From NCBI RefSeq assembly GCF_002752675.1, contig NZ_CP024608.1, positions 1,674,001 through 1,738,000 on the forward strand: DNA of 64,000 nucleotides, in the 5' to 3' direction. The notes below the pieces were generated by a model that was given only the letters and a program-made list of their open reading frames with translations, did no database searches and had not been told where the DNA came from. The stretch is from Massilia violaceinigra. Its GTDB lineage: Bacteria > Pseudomonadota > Gammaproteobacteria > Burkholderiales > Burkholderiaceae_D. Shown one piece after another: positions 42,167 to 51,181 of the stretch. The position numbers and the translations under genes are program-made. Every line of letters begins with the position of its first letter. Within the stretch, counting starts at the first letter, position 1.

Positions 42167-43176
42167 GTCAGCCGCCTGACCGACTCCCGCACCACCAAGC
42201 TCAGTGCCGGCAGCGGCACCTTCACCTGGTGATGCCCGATCATCCCCAGCATCATGGTCCCGATGCACGAACCAACGTCGTACAGCGGCTGGCGCACCGT
42301 GGTCAGGGGCGGGGTGGTGTACATCGAACTATGCAGGTCGTCGAAGCCGATGATCGACACGTCTTCCGGCACGCGGATGCTGCGCCGGTACAGCGCCAGG
42401 CGCGCGCCATAGGCTGAGAGATCGTTGGCCGCGAAAATGGCGGAAAAGCGCGCCCCGGACGTGAGCAGCTGGTTCACCGCCTGCAGCCCGCCGGACTCCT
42501 GGAAGTCGCCCGCCACGATCAACCCTGGATCGGGCTCGATGCGGTGTCGCGCCAGGGTGTCGCGATAGCCGGCCAGGCGCGCGTGCGCATCTTCCTGGTC
42601 GTCGGAGCCGCGAATGAACGCGATGCGCCGGTGGCCCTGCTCGATCAGCAGTTCCATCGCCTCGCAGGCGGCGCCGTAATTGTCGAGGACAAAACCGAAT
42701 ACGCGCTCGCCTTCGAGCTTGCGCCCGAACGCCACGATCGGCACGCGCTGCGAAAAATCGAGGATCTGCGTGTCGCTCATGTTCCCGGTCAGGATCACCA
42801 CGCCGTCCACGCGCCGTCCGATCAGCAGTTCGACCCGCTCGGCTTCCTCGGTCGCGTGCCAGTGGCCGCTCATGATCAGGAGCGCATAGCCGGCCGCCTT
42901 GACCGCATCCTCGATGCCGACCATGGCGTCATTGAAGTAGCCGCTCACCAGCGACTGCGTCAGCACGCCGATGGTGCGCGTGCTGCCCATTTTCAGGCCC
43001 TGCGCCACCAGGTTCGGCTTGTAGTTCAGGCGTTCGATCGCTTCTTCAATGCTGCGCCGCTTGGCATCCGACACCCTGGCGGTGCCGTTCATGAAGCGCG
43101 ACGCGGTGGCTGGCGAAACGCCGGCGGCGTGCGCCACCTGGTGCAGGGTCACGGGACTGTTGTCGTTATTGATCAT
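42163..43176 (-). CDS. LacI-family transcriptional repressor of the glucoside locus
   Basis: A 337-residue regulator. The helix-turn-helix TLHQVAHAAGVSPATASRFMN is at the N-terminus (partial quote), followed by the hinge LNYKPNLVAQGLK and a periplasmic-binding-protein-like sugar domain (GVLTQSLVSGYFNDAM, IIGFDDLHSSMYTTPPLTTV). Start MINNDNS avoids an unconserved extension that overlaps the halogenase gene. Likely binds the two GAAAnCGTTTTC operators at 44831-44863 and responds to a beta-glucoside or its product. It lies ten bases after the halogenase-family gene. Confidence 0.92.
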   Translation of the reverse strand: MINNDNSPVTLHQVAHAAGVSPATASRFMNGTARVSDAKRRSIEEAIERLNYKPNLVAQGLKMGSTRTIGVLTQSLVSGYFNDAMVGIEDAVKAAGYALLIMSGHWHATEEAERVELLIGRRVDGVVILTGNMSDTQILDFSQRVPIVAFGRKLEGERVFGFVLDNYGAACEAMELLIEQGHRRIAFIRGSDDQEDAHARLAGYRDTLARHRIEPDPGLIVAGDFQESGGLQAVNQLLTSGARFSAIFAANDLSAYGARLALYRRSIRVPEDVSIIGFDDLHSSMYTTPPLTTVRQPLYDVGSCIGTMMLGMIGHHQVKVPLPALSLVVRESVRRLT

Positions 43177-43186
43177 CGCTTGTTTC

Positions 43187-44734
43187 TCATCGTCGTTGGC
43201 ACAAGTGCTCGACCAGCGCGCGGTGCGGCGGCAGGTCGGCCAGCGCATGCCCGGCCAGTTTGGCGATCATGGCAAATTCGGCGGCCGCCTCGTCGCGCCG
43301 CTCCGGCTGGCAGGCGCTCGGATGCAGCCCGGTGGCGAACTCCATCCCGTACAGCACGTACTGCCAGCTCGACGTCGGGTACATCTCGACGTCGGCCACG
43401 AAGTCGAGCCGGTGCGGGGGCCGGCAGCGCCACATGGCCAGCTTGTCGCGCAGCGAAGCGGGAATCGAACGCGGGTCGGTGTTGTCGGTCCAGAAGGCCG
43501 AATCGGTGCGCTGCGAGAGACAGTAGTGCAGCTTGATGAAGTCCACCACGCGCTCGTAGCGCTCGCGCATCAGGCGGTTGAACTGGGCCGCCACCGGCGC
43601 CGTGTCGCCGTTGAACGGGAACAGGTGGCCGATCAGGTAGGCCGCCGTTTCGATCAGGCCGATGCCGGACGATTCGAGCGGCTCCAGAAACCCGCCCGAC
43701 AGGCCGACCGCTACGCAGTTTTTCACCCACTGCACGTCGCGGTAGCCGATGTTGAGTTTCAGCTGGCGCGGCGTGAGCCCGTCAGCGGCCGGGCCGATGT
43801 ACTGGCGCAGCACCTCTTCGGCGCGTTCATCGGTCGTGTGCCGGCTCGAATACACGTAGCCGATCCCGCGCCGCTGCTGCAGGCCGATGTCCCAGGTCCA
43901 TCCGGCTTCGTGCGCGGTGGAGACGGTGTACGAGGGGATCGGCGTATCAGGCGAAGGGTAGGGCACCTGCATGGCCAGCGCGCGGTCGACGAACAGCACG
44001 TCGTCCATCTTGCGAAACGGTGAGCCGAGCGCGTCGCCGATCAGCGCGGCCCTGAAACCGGTGCAGTCCACGAACAGGTCCGCGCCCAGCGCGCCGTGTT
44101 CGCGCGTGTGCACGCAGGCGATCGCACCGCCGGCATCGAGTTCGACCCGTTCCACGGTGGCCTGCACGTGGCGCACGCCGAGGAATCGCCCATGCTCGGC
44201 CAGCAGGGCCGCGAAGCGCCCGGCGTCGAAGTGGTAGGCGTAGTTCATCGGCCCCGTATAGTCGGCGTCGGCCAGGCGTTTGGGCCCGTGCGCGGCATCG
44301 GCCACGCGCTTTTGCATGGTCGCCGCTTCGGCGAACGGGATGCCGGCGCCGGCAGTGCCCTGCAGCCAGTGCGGCAGCAATTCGGGTCCGCCCTGGCGCT
44401 GGCTCGGCTGGCTGAAGGGATGGAAGTAGTGGTCGGCGCCGGGCGCGCCGGCCGGGCGCACCCAGTGGTTGAAGCGCACGCCCTGCTTGAAGGTGGCCTG
44501 GCATTCGCGCACGAAGCGCGCTTCGTCGATGCCGATCGCCGCCAGGGTCGCGCGGATCGAGGGGAAGGTGCCTTCGCCCACGCCGATGATGCCGATCTCG
44601 GGCGACTCGACCAGGGTGATGCTCACGCCAGCCGCACCCGCTCCGGCCGTGCCGAGGGTGCGCGCCAGGTAGCAGGCGGTGAGCCATCCAGCGGTGCCGC
44701 CGCCGACGATCAACACGTTATGAAACGCTTTCAT
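43187..44734 (-). CDS. Tryptophan-halogenase-family flavoprotein of a TonB-receptor locus
   Basis: A 515-residue flavin-dependent protein. GGGTAGW at 11-17 is the FAD motif; TFKQGVRFNHW contains the Lys matching the catalytic Lys79 of PrnA-type halogenases. GWTWDIGLQQRRGIGYVYSS occupies the position of the W-x-W-x-IP motif, which is altered here (WTWDIG), so classical halogenation is doubtful. Related proteins are regularly encoded beside TonB receptors in carbohydrate loci of Xanthomonas and Caulobacter (family knowledge), with no proven substrate. Start MKAFHNV follows the FAD-fold pattern. Divergent from the TonB receptor. Confidence 0.88.
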   Translation of the reverse strand: MKAFHNVLIVGGGTAGWLTACYLARTLGTAGAGAAGVSITLVESPEIGIIGVGEGTFPSIRATLAAIGIDEARFVRECQATFKQGVRFNHWVRPAGAPGADHYFHPFSQPSQRQGGPELLPHWLQGTAGAGIPFAEAATMQKRVADAAHGPKRLADADYTGPMNYAYHFDAGRFAALLAEHGRFLGVRHVQATVERVELDAGGAIACVHTREHGALGADLFVDCTGFRAALIGDALGSPFRKMDDVLFVDRALAMQVPYPSPDTPIPSYTVSTAHEAGWTWDIGLQQRRGIGYVYSSRHTTDERAEEVLRQYIGPAADGLTPRQLKLNIGYRDVQWVKNCVAVGLSGGFLEPLESSGIGLIETAAYLIGHLFPFNGDTAPVAAQFNRLMRERYERVVDFIKLHYCLSQRTDSAFWTDNTDPRSIPASLRDKLAMWRCRPPHRLDFVADVEMYPTSSWQYVLYGMEFATGLHPSACQPERRDEAAAEFAMIAKLAGHALADLPPHRALVEHLCQRR

Positions 44735-44800
44735 GAATTGCCCCTTTTTGTGGCCATGTGTGGCGAATATGACAAATCCGGTCGCACCAGAATATTTCGT

Positions 44801-44830
44801 TTGACTTTGGAATGCACCGAAATGTACCAT
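44801..44830 (+). promoter_or_regulatory. Sigma-70-type promoter of the TonB-receptor operon
   Basis: TTGACT (44801-44806) and TACCAT (44825-44830) are separated by 18 bases. The -35 matches 5/6 and the -10 matches 4/6 of consensus. Operator 1 starts directly after the -10, so a bound repressor would block RNA polymerase. Confidence 0.6.
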
Positions 44831-44842
44831 GAAATCGTTTTC
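44831..44842. promoter_or_regulatory. LacI-type operator 1
   Basis: GAAATCGTTTTC, an imperfect palindrome with the central CG typical of LacI/GalR operators. It is 21 bases centre-to-centre from operator 2, two helical turns, so both lie on the same DNA face and permit cooperative binding. Confidence 0.65.
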
Positions 44843-44851
44843 ACGTAATCT

Positions 44852-44863
44852 GAAAACGTTTTC
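44852..44863. promoter_or_regulatory. LacI-type operator 2
   Basis: GAAAACGTTTTC, a perfect 12-base palindrome with central CG, downstream of the promoter and 55 bases before the TonB-receptor start. Assigned to the LacI regulator encoded in the same locus by position and symmetry. Confidence 0.72.
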
Positions 44864-44918
44864 TCGCCCAGCCAAAGTGTTGAACAACAAAAATCGGTCA
44901 ATTCCGAATGGAGACTGC

Positions 44919-47336
44919 ATGAAATCTACCGCCACCCAGGCGTTTCGCCGCGTTCGCGCCCCAATTCAACTTGCCATCCTGACTTTGCTCGCAGGTATCA
45001 GTGCGGCGCATGCCCAGGATGTGGCGCAAGCTCCGGCGGCGCCTGCGGTCAGCAAAAGCAGCGCCAGCGCCGACTCGAACGTGATTCCCGAAGTCGTCGT
45101 CACCGCCACCAAGCGTTCGACGCCGCTGCAAAAAACCCCGATCGCGATCACCGCGATCAACGCCGCCGCGCTGCAGGACAACCACGTACAAACCATCCAG
45201 GACGTCGTCAACCTGGTGCCGGGTTTCCAGGCCACCGGCCAGGGCGACCATGGCGTCATCACCATGACCCTGCGCGGCATCGGCAACGACAGCGCCAAGA
45301 CCGAATACGCCGATCCGGAAGTGGCTAGCTTCATCGACGGCATCTATTCGCCGCGTCCGGAAGGCGCCACCTCGCTGCTGTTCGACCTGGAAGCGATCGA
45401 AGTGCTGCGCGGCCCGCAAGGCACGCTGTGGGGCCGCAACTCCACCGTCGGCGCGGTCAACATGCAAACCACCAAACCGGTCATCGGCGAGCGCTCCGGC
45501 AGCATCGAAGCGGGCATGGGCAACTACAAGCGCCTCGGTTCGCGCGGTGCCTTCAACATTCCGCTCGGCGAAACGGCGGCCCTGCGCATCGCCGCGGTGC
45601 ACGAACAGCACGACGGCTACATCGGTTACCAGAAGCTGCCGGCCATTCCACTTGCGGACCAGCGCGCGGCCTTCAAGGCCGGCGGCGGCAAGGATGCCGA
45701 TTTCCGTCCGATCAATCCGAACCTGTTCGTCGCCAACGGCCCGCAATACGGCGCCCAGGACCAGACCGCGGTGCGCCTGTCCCTGCTGTGGAACATCACG
45801 CCATCGGTGAAGTGGAACGTCGCGTACGAAAAATACGCCGACCGCGGCACCCCGAGCATGAACCTGCTGCAAACCCCGCGCGCCGGCACCGACCTCTGGT
45901 CCACCCTGTCCGACGTGGCGCCAACGCTCAAGCGCGATTCCGACGCGATCCGCTCGCGCCTCGAGTACACCATCAACGATTCGCTGGCGCTGCACTACAT
46001 CGCCGGTGTGTCGCGCTTCAGCGGCTCGTCCACCTTCGACCAGGACGGCGGCGCGGCGATACCGACCAGTTTCGCCACCGGCGCGACCTACCAGGCCAAC
46101 AATACCGTGGCCTCGCACTACAAGAACCACAGCCACGAACTGGAACTGCAATCGCTCGGCAAGAAAGAGATCGACTGGCAGCTCGGCCTGTACTACGCGG
46201 CTGAAAAGAACGACATGCGCTTCGATATCCCGATCTTCAACGGCACGCAAGAGGGCACGGTCAACTGGCAGGGTTCCTTCATCCAGCCGAAACAGACGGT
46301 CGACTCGACCGCCGCCTTCGGCCAGGCCACCTGGAACATGAGCGACAAGCTGCACCTGACCGCCGGCCTGCGCTACACCAAGGACAAGCGCACCAACCAG
46401 GGCGGCAACGGCTACACCTGGGACTACAGCAAGGACGTGGCCCAGGTACCGGTCAGCCCATCGATCGACCCGCGCATTCCCGGCCAGGGCTATGTGCCGA
46501 ACAATCCATCGAACGACGGCGTCTACCACGGCAGCAAGACCACCGGCCTGGTACGCGTGAACTACGACATCGACCGCAGCAACATGGTCTACGCCAGCGT
46601 CTCGACCGGCTACAAGTCGGGCGGCCTGCAGGATGGCGGCCGTCCGTATGGCGCCGAAACCCTGACCAACTATGAACTCGGCAGCAAGAGCACCCTGATG
46701 GGCGGCATGGTCAAGGTGAACAACGCCTTGTTCTACTCGGACTTCAAGGACTTCCAGTTCAGCGCCCCGATCACCAATCCGGACGGCACGCGCGGCCTGG
46801 CCACCAACAATGCCGACGGCGCCACCGTGTGGGGCCTGGAATCGGAAATCGCGGCCAAGCTCACGCGCGACGACAAGCTGCAGCTGACCATGGCCTACAC
46901 CCGCGCCAAGCTGGGCAAACTGATCGGCGGCACCAACGATTACCTGCTGCCGAAGTGCGATATCCCCGGCATCAGCAACTGCCTGGACGTGAGCGGCAAC
47001 ACCATGCCGCACGCGCCGAAGTTCTCGATGCAGCTGCAGTACCAGCACACGTTCGAGCTGGCCGGCGGCGCCACGGTGATCCCGCGCATCTCGACCCACT
47101 ACGAAACCGCATCCTGGCTGAGCGTCTTCAACCTGGGCGAGGGCGACCGCCAGAAAGCCTACACCCGCACCGACCTTGGCCTGCGCTACACGGCCAACAA
47201 GTGGTGGGTCGATGCCTACGTGCGTAACGTGGCCGACAAAAACATCAAGACCAGCGCCGCCAATGCCTTCGGTCCGTGGGTGGCGCAGTATCTGCCGCCG
47301 CGCACCATCGGCTTCAACACCGGCGTCGACTTCTAA
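44919..47336 (+). CDS. TonB-dependent outer-membrane receptor
   Basis: An 805-residue receptor with a signal peptide cleaved near residue 32 (AHA). A TonB-box-like segment (PEVVVTATKR) is followed by the plug domain (about 60-170, with VLRGPQGTLWGRNST) and a 22-strand barrel ending in NTGVDF with a terminal Phe. Only the plug and barrel are present, with no N-terminal signalling extension. Substrate is probably a beta-glucan oligosaccharide, from context. The start has GGAGA upstream; the ATG at 44829 is inside operator 1 and is rejected. Confidence 0.93.
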   Translation: MKSTATQAFRRVRAPIQLAILTLLAGISAAHAQDVAQAPAAPAVSKSSASADSNVIPEVVVTATKRSTPLQKTPIAITAINAAALQDNHVQTIQDVVNLVPGFQATGQGDHGVITMTLRGIGNDSAKTEYADPEVASFIDGIYSPRPEGATSLLFDLEAIEVLRGPQGTLWGRNSTVGAVNMQTTKPVIGERSGSIEAGMGNYKRLGSRGAFNIPLGETAALRIAAVHEQHDGYIGYQKLPAIPLADQRAAFKAGGGKDADFRPINPNLFVANGPQYGAQDQTAVRLSLLWNITPSVKWNVAYEKYADRGTPSMNLLQTPRAGTDLWSTLSDVAPTLKRDSDAIRSRLEYTINDSLALHYIAGVSRFSGSSTFDQDGGAAIPTSFATGATYQANNTVASHYKNHSHELELQSLGKKEIDWQLGLYYAAEKNDMRFDIPIFNGTQEGTVNWQGSFIQPKQTVDSTAAFGQATWNMSDKLHLTAGLRYTKDKRTNQGGNGYTWDYSKDVAQVPVSPSIDPRIPGQGYVPNNPSNDGVYHGSKTTGLVRVNYDIDRSNMVYASVSTGYKSGGLQDGGRPYGAETLTNYELGSKSTLMGGMVKVNNALFYSDFKDFQFSAPITNPDGTRGLATNNADGATVWGLESEIAAKLTRDDKLQLTMAYTRAKLGKLIGGTNDYLLPKCDIPGISNCLDVSGNTMPHAPKFSMQLQYQHTFELAGGATVIPRISTHYETASWLSVFNLGEGDRQKAYTRTDLGLRYTANKWWVDAYVRNVADKNIKTSAANAFGPWVAQYLPPRTIGFNTGVDF

Positions 47337-47440
47337 GTCTGCCGCCTTGTCCGCTTCCCCCGGGGGAGCGGACCACGGCGCGGCGTGCCCGGACGGGCGC
47401 CGCGCGTCCCGTCATCGCCCCACCGATATCGAGCTCTACA

Positions 47441-48763
47441 ATGAACCAATCCAATCACTACCCTGCCGACTTTACGTGGGGAGTCGCGACCAGCGCTTTC
47501 CAGATCGAGGGCGGCGCCAACGCTGATGGCAAGGGGCCATCGATCTGGGACACCTTCTGCCTGAACCCGAACAACATCAAGGACCAGAGCGACGGCACCG
47601 TCGCCTGCGACCATTACAACCGCTATCGCGAAGACGTGGGCCTGATCTCGTCGCTGGGCGTGGATGCCTACCGCTTCTCGATGGCCTGGGCGCGCGTCCA
47701 GCCGAGCGGCAAGGGCGCCTGGAACGAAGCCGGTTTCGGTTTCTACGACCGCCTGCTCGACGAACTGGCGGCGAAAGACGTCAAGGCGCACCTGACCCTG
47801 TACCACTGGGACCTGCCGCAAGGCTTGCAGGACGACGGCGGCTGGCTCAATCGCGACACCGCGCACCGCTTCGCCGACTACGCACACGAAGTGGCGCGCC
47901 GCTTCGGCAACCGCATCGATGCCATCGCCACCCATAACGAACCATGGTGCAGCGCCAACCTCGGTTACGGCAATGCGCAGTTCGCGCCCGGCGTGGCGGA
48001 CGCCAGGCAGGCGATCCAGGTGTCGCACCATCTGCTGCTCTCGCACGGACTGGCGATGACGTCGATGCGCGCGGCCGCCGCTTCGGCCCAGCTGGGCATT
48101 GTGCTGAACCAGTGGACGGCCGATCCGGCCACCGATTCAGAGCTTGATCGCACCATGGCCGAACTCGAATACGCACGTTCGGTGCAGTGGTTCATGGACC
48201 CGATCTTCAAGGGCCGCTATCCGGAACTGGCGCTGCGCGCGCATGGCGCCAACGCGCCGGTGGTGCACGACGGCGACATGGCCGCCATCGCCCAGCCGAT
48301 CGACTTCCTCGGCGTGAATTACTACTTCCGCTCTTTCTGCAGCGCCGAAACGCCGCCGCGCACGCCGCCCGGCAAGCTCGGTTTCACCGACATGGGCTGG
48401 GAGATCTACCCGCAGGGGCTGACCGAACTGCTGGTCAAGCTCAATGCCGAATACATGCTGCCGCCGATTTACATCACCGAGAACGGCATGGCCAATCCGG
48501 ACGCGGTCACCGACGGCAAGGTGAGCGACCCGGCGCGCATCGCCTACGTGCGGATGCACCTGGACGCGCTCAAGGCGGCCATGGAGCAGGGCGTCGACGT
48601 GCGCGGCTACTTCCTCTGGAGTTTGCTCGACAACTTCGAATGGAACTCCGGCTACGCCAAGCGCTTCGGCATCGTCCATGTCGATTACGCGACGCAGGAG
48701 CGCACCCTCAAGGATAGCGCCATCTGGTACCGCGATTTCCTGTCCGCCCAGCGCCAGCGCTGA
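47441..48763 (+). CDS. Glycoside hydrolase family 1 beta-glucosidase
   Basis: A 440-residue retaining beta-glucosidase. The acid/base Glu167 lies in THNEPWC and the nucleophile Glu347 in YITENGMA. TSAFQIEGG near the N-terminus and TLYHWDLPQ are family signatures. No signal peptide, so it acts in the cytoplasm on imported cellobiose or similar glucosides, releasing glucose for the glucokinase encoded next. The ATG is 104 bases after the receptor; a GC-rich stretch with a possible hairpin lies between. Confidence 0.95.
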   Translation: MNQSNHYPADFTWGVATSAFQIEGGANADGKGPSIWDTFCLNPNNIKDQSDGTVACDHYNRYREDVGLISSLGVDAYRFSMAWARVQPSGKGAWNEAGFGFYDRLLDELAAKDVKAHLTLYHWDLPQGLQDDGGWLNRDTAHRFADYAHEVARRFGNRIDAIATHNEPWCSANLGYGNAQFAPGVADARQAIQVSHHLLLSHGLAMTSMRAAAASAQLGIVLNQWTADPATDSELDRTMAELEYARSVQWFMDPIFKGRYPELALRAHGANAPVVHDGDMAAIAQPIDFLGVNYYFRSFCSAETPPRTPPGKLGFTDMGWEIYPQGLTELLVKLNAEYMLPPIYITENGMANPDAVTDGKVSDPARIAYVRMHLDALKAAMEQGVDVRGYFLWSLLDNFEWNSGYAKRFGIVHVDYATQERTLKDSAIWYRDFLSAQRQR

Positions 48764-48789
48764 TCGACCGTTCTTCCATTGGAGGCAAC

Positions 48790-49860
48790 ATGGTTCATGA
48801 TTCCTATGCCGATGGTGCGCGCCTGCTGGCCGACATCGGCGGCACCAACGCGCGCTTCGCGCTCGAATACGGCGCCGGGCGGGTGGGCGACGTGCACACC
48901 CTGGCCTGCGCCGACTACGCGCAGTTCGACGATGCGGTGCGCGCCTATTTAAACAGGCTGCCGGCGCGGCGCGTGCGCCACGCGGTCATCGCGATCGCCA
49001 ATCCGGTCGACGGCGACGCCGTCAAGATGACCAATCACCACTGGGCCTTTTCGATCGCCGCCTCGCGCCAGGCGCTCTGTCTCGATACCCTGCTGGTGGT
49101 GAACGACTTCGCCGCGCTGGCGATGGCGCTGCCGGCCCTGGTGCCGTCGGACCTGGAGCAGATCGGCGCCGGCAAGGCAGTCGCCACCGGCGTGATCGGC
49201 CTGGTGGGCGCCGGCACGGGCCTGGGCGTGGCCGGCCTGGTGCCGGTCGACGGGCGCTGGGTGGCGGTGCAGAGCGAAGGCGGCCACGTCGCCTTTTCGC
49301 CGTTCGACGAACGCGAAGTGGCGGTCCTGCAGCATTGCTGGCAGCGTTACGAGCACGTCTCGGCCGAGCGCATCGTATCCGGACCGGGCATCGTGCTCGT
49401 TCGCGAAGCGCTGGCAGCGAGGGCCGGCCTGCAGGTTGACGCCAGCCTCTCCACGGCCGATATCGTCGAGCGCGGCCTGGCCGGCGGCGACCCCCTGTGC
49501 CGTGAAACGCTGGACTGCTTTTCGGGTATGCTGGGCACCGTCGCAGCCAACCTGGCGGTTACCCTGTGCGCGCGCGGCGGCCTGTATATCGGCGGCGGCG
49601 TGGTGCCGCGACTGGGTGCGTATTTCGCCCAGTCGCCGTTTCGGGCGCGCTTCGAGAACAAGGGACGTTTCAGCGCCTTTATCGCGCAGATTCCGACGCT
49701 GGTGATCACCGCCCAATATCCGGCCATGCTGGGCGCGGCGGCGATCCTGTCGGAGCACCTGGCCGACCTGGCGCTAAGCGGCCCCGCGCCGCGCGCCGTG
49801 TTGCCGGCGACCCTGCCGCTGCCCCCTCTTGAAATGGAAAACGACCATGCACGCTTCTAA
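48790..49860 (+). CDS. glk: Glucokinase
   Basis: A 356-residue ATP-dependent glucokinase of the ROK-distant Glk family. ADIGGTNARFAL at 13-24 binds the ATP phosphates; VVNDFAALAMAL, VGAGTGLGVAGL and SEGGHVAFSP follow as in E. coli Glk. The C-terminus is somewhat extended. Start has GGAGG nine bases upstream. It phosphorylates glucose released by the GH1 enzyme. Its last 14 bases overlap the start of the transporter gene. Confidence 0.93.
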   Translation: MVHDSYADGARLLADIGGTNARFALEYGAGRVGDVHTLACADYAQFDDAVRAYLNRLPARRVRHAVIAIANPVDGDAVKMTNHHWAFSIAASRQALCLDTLLVVNDFAALAMALPALVPSDLEQIGAGKAVATGVIGLVGAGTGLGVAGLVPVDGRWVAVQSEGGHVAFSPFDEREVAVLQHCWQRYEHVSAERIVSGPGIVLVREALAARAGLQVDASLSTADIVERGLAGGDPLCRETLDCFSGMLGTVAANLAVTLCARGGLYIGGGVVPRLGAYFAQSPFRARFENKGRFSAFIAQIPTLVITAQYPAMLGAAAILSEHLADLALSGPAPRAVLPATLPLPPLEMENDHARF

Positions 49861-51181
49861 ACCGTCCGTCTCGCCCCTGCTGTGGGTGCCGACCGGTTAC
49901 TTCATGATGGCGCTCGGCTACGTGATGCTGACCACCGTCACCGCCATCATGTTCAAGAATCTCGGCATGGACAACGGCAAGGCGGCCCAGTATTCGAGCC
50001 TCCTGATCCTGGCGTACACGGTCAAGCCGCTGTTCGCGCCCTTCGTTGAAATGTACCGCACCAAGAAGTTCTTCGTGCTGTGCGCGCAGGTGCTGATCGG
50101 CCTCGGTTTCATCGGCATCGCGCTGGTCATGGCGCTGCCGAACTACATGGCGATCCTGATGGCGCTGTTCTGGGCCCTGTCTTTCGTCGGCGCCACCCTC
50201 GATATCGCCAGTGATGGCGTCTACGTCACTTCGCTCGATTCGCGCGCGCAGTCGCTGTACTGCGGCATCCAGAGCCTGAGCTGGAATGTCGGCCCGATCG
50301 TCGCCGCCGGCGGCATGGTGTACCTGAGCGGCTGGCTGCACGTGAACGTGTTCCACCACGACGCCGCCGTGTTCGGCCCGGACTGGATCGAATCGTGGCG
50401 CATCATTTTCTTCCTGGTCGCCGGCCTGACCCTGGTGCTGGCGCTGTGGCATGCGCGCTTCATGCCGGACGGCGCGCGCGCCGAGAACACGCCATCGAGC
50501 GTCAAGGCGGCCGGGCATATCCTGATGGATTCCTTCGTCACCCTGTTCCAGAAGCCCGGCATCTGGCGCATGATCGCCTTTGCCTTCCTGTTCCGCCTCA
50601 GTATCGGCTTCCTGGAAAAGATCGGCCCTTTCTTCATGGTCGATCCGGTCGCCAAGGGCGGGCTGGGGCTGAACAACGAAATGCTGGGCCTCATCTACGG
50701 CACCTACGGCCTGGCGGCGGTGCTGCTCGGGTCCCTGCTCGGTGGCCTGTACGTGGCCAAGCGCGGTCTCAGGGAAACCCTGTTCGTGCTGTGCTGCGCG
50801 GTGAACATCCCGAACGTGACGTTCCTGATCATGGCCGTTTACCTGCCAACGAGCCTGTCGCTGATCACGGCCGGCGTGATGATCGAGAAATTCTTCTTCG
50901 GCTTCGGGGCGGTCGGCTTCATGATCTACCTGATGCAGCAGCTCGCGCCGGGCAAGTACACCACCACCCACTACGCCTTCGGCACCGGCATCATGGGCCT
51001 GTGCGGCATGGTCACGGGCGCCATCAGCGGCCACCTGCAGGAGTGGATGGGCTACATCACCTACTTCATCTTCGTGATGGTCGCCACCATTCCATCGTTC
51101 ATCGCCACCTGGTTCGCGCCGTTCTATATTGACGAAGCGGCCGGCGAAGATCCGAAGGCCACGCAGGCGGTACCGGCATGA
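49847..51181 (+). CDS. MFS sugar transporter of the glucoside locus
   Basis: A 444-residue inner-membrane transporter with about 12 helices, MFS type with some resemblance to AmpG/SLC33-like permeases. It probably imports the oligosaccharide or glucoside delivered by the TonB receptor. ATG at 49847 is preferred to an in-frame TTG at 49829; both overlap glk. The stop shares four bases with the GH9 start, so glk, the transporter and GH9 are translationally coupled. No single sugar specificity can be read from the sequence. Confidence 0.88.
   Translation: MHASKPSVSPLLWVPTGYFMMALGYVMLTTVTAIMFKNLGMDNGKAAQYSSLLILAYTVKPLFAPFVEMYRTKKFFVLCAQVLIGLGFIGIALVMALPNYMAILMALFWALSFVGATLDIASDGVYVTSLDSRAQSLYCGIQSLSWNVGPIVAAGGMVYLSGWLHVNVFHHDAAVFGPDWIESWRIIFFLVAGLTLVLALWHARFMPDGARAENTPSSVKAAGHILMDSFVTLFQKPGIWRMIAFAFLFRLSIGFLEKIGPFFMVDPVAKGGLGLNNEMLGLIYGTYGLAAVLLGSLLGGLYVAKRGLRETLFVLCCAVNIPNVTFLIMAVYLPTSLSLITAGVMIEKFFFGFGAVGFMIYLMQQLAPGKYTTTHYAFGTGIMGLCGMVTGAISGHLQEWMGYITYFIFVMVATIPSFIATWFAPFYIDEAAGEDPKATQAVPA

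Noticed and set aside
42763..44734. True tryptophan halogenase for a secondary-metabolite cluster
   Set aside because: No biosynthetic genes are near, the WxWxIP segment is altered, and the context is sugar uptake; kept only as a family-level call.
44898..47099. Long minus-strand frame opposite the TonB receptor
   Set aside because: Low-complexity antisense product; the receptor is unambiguous.
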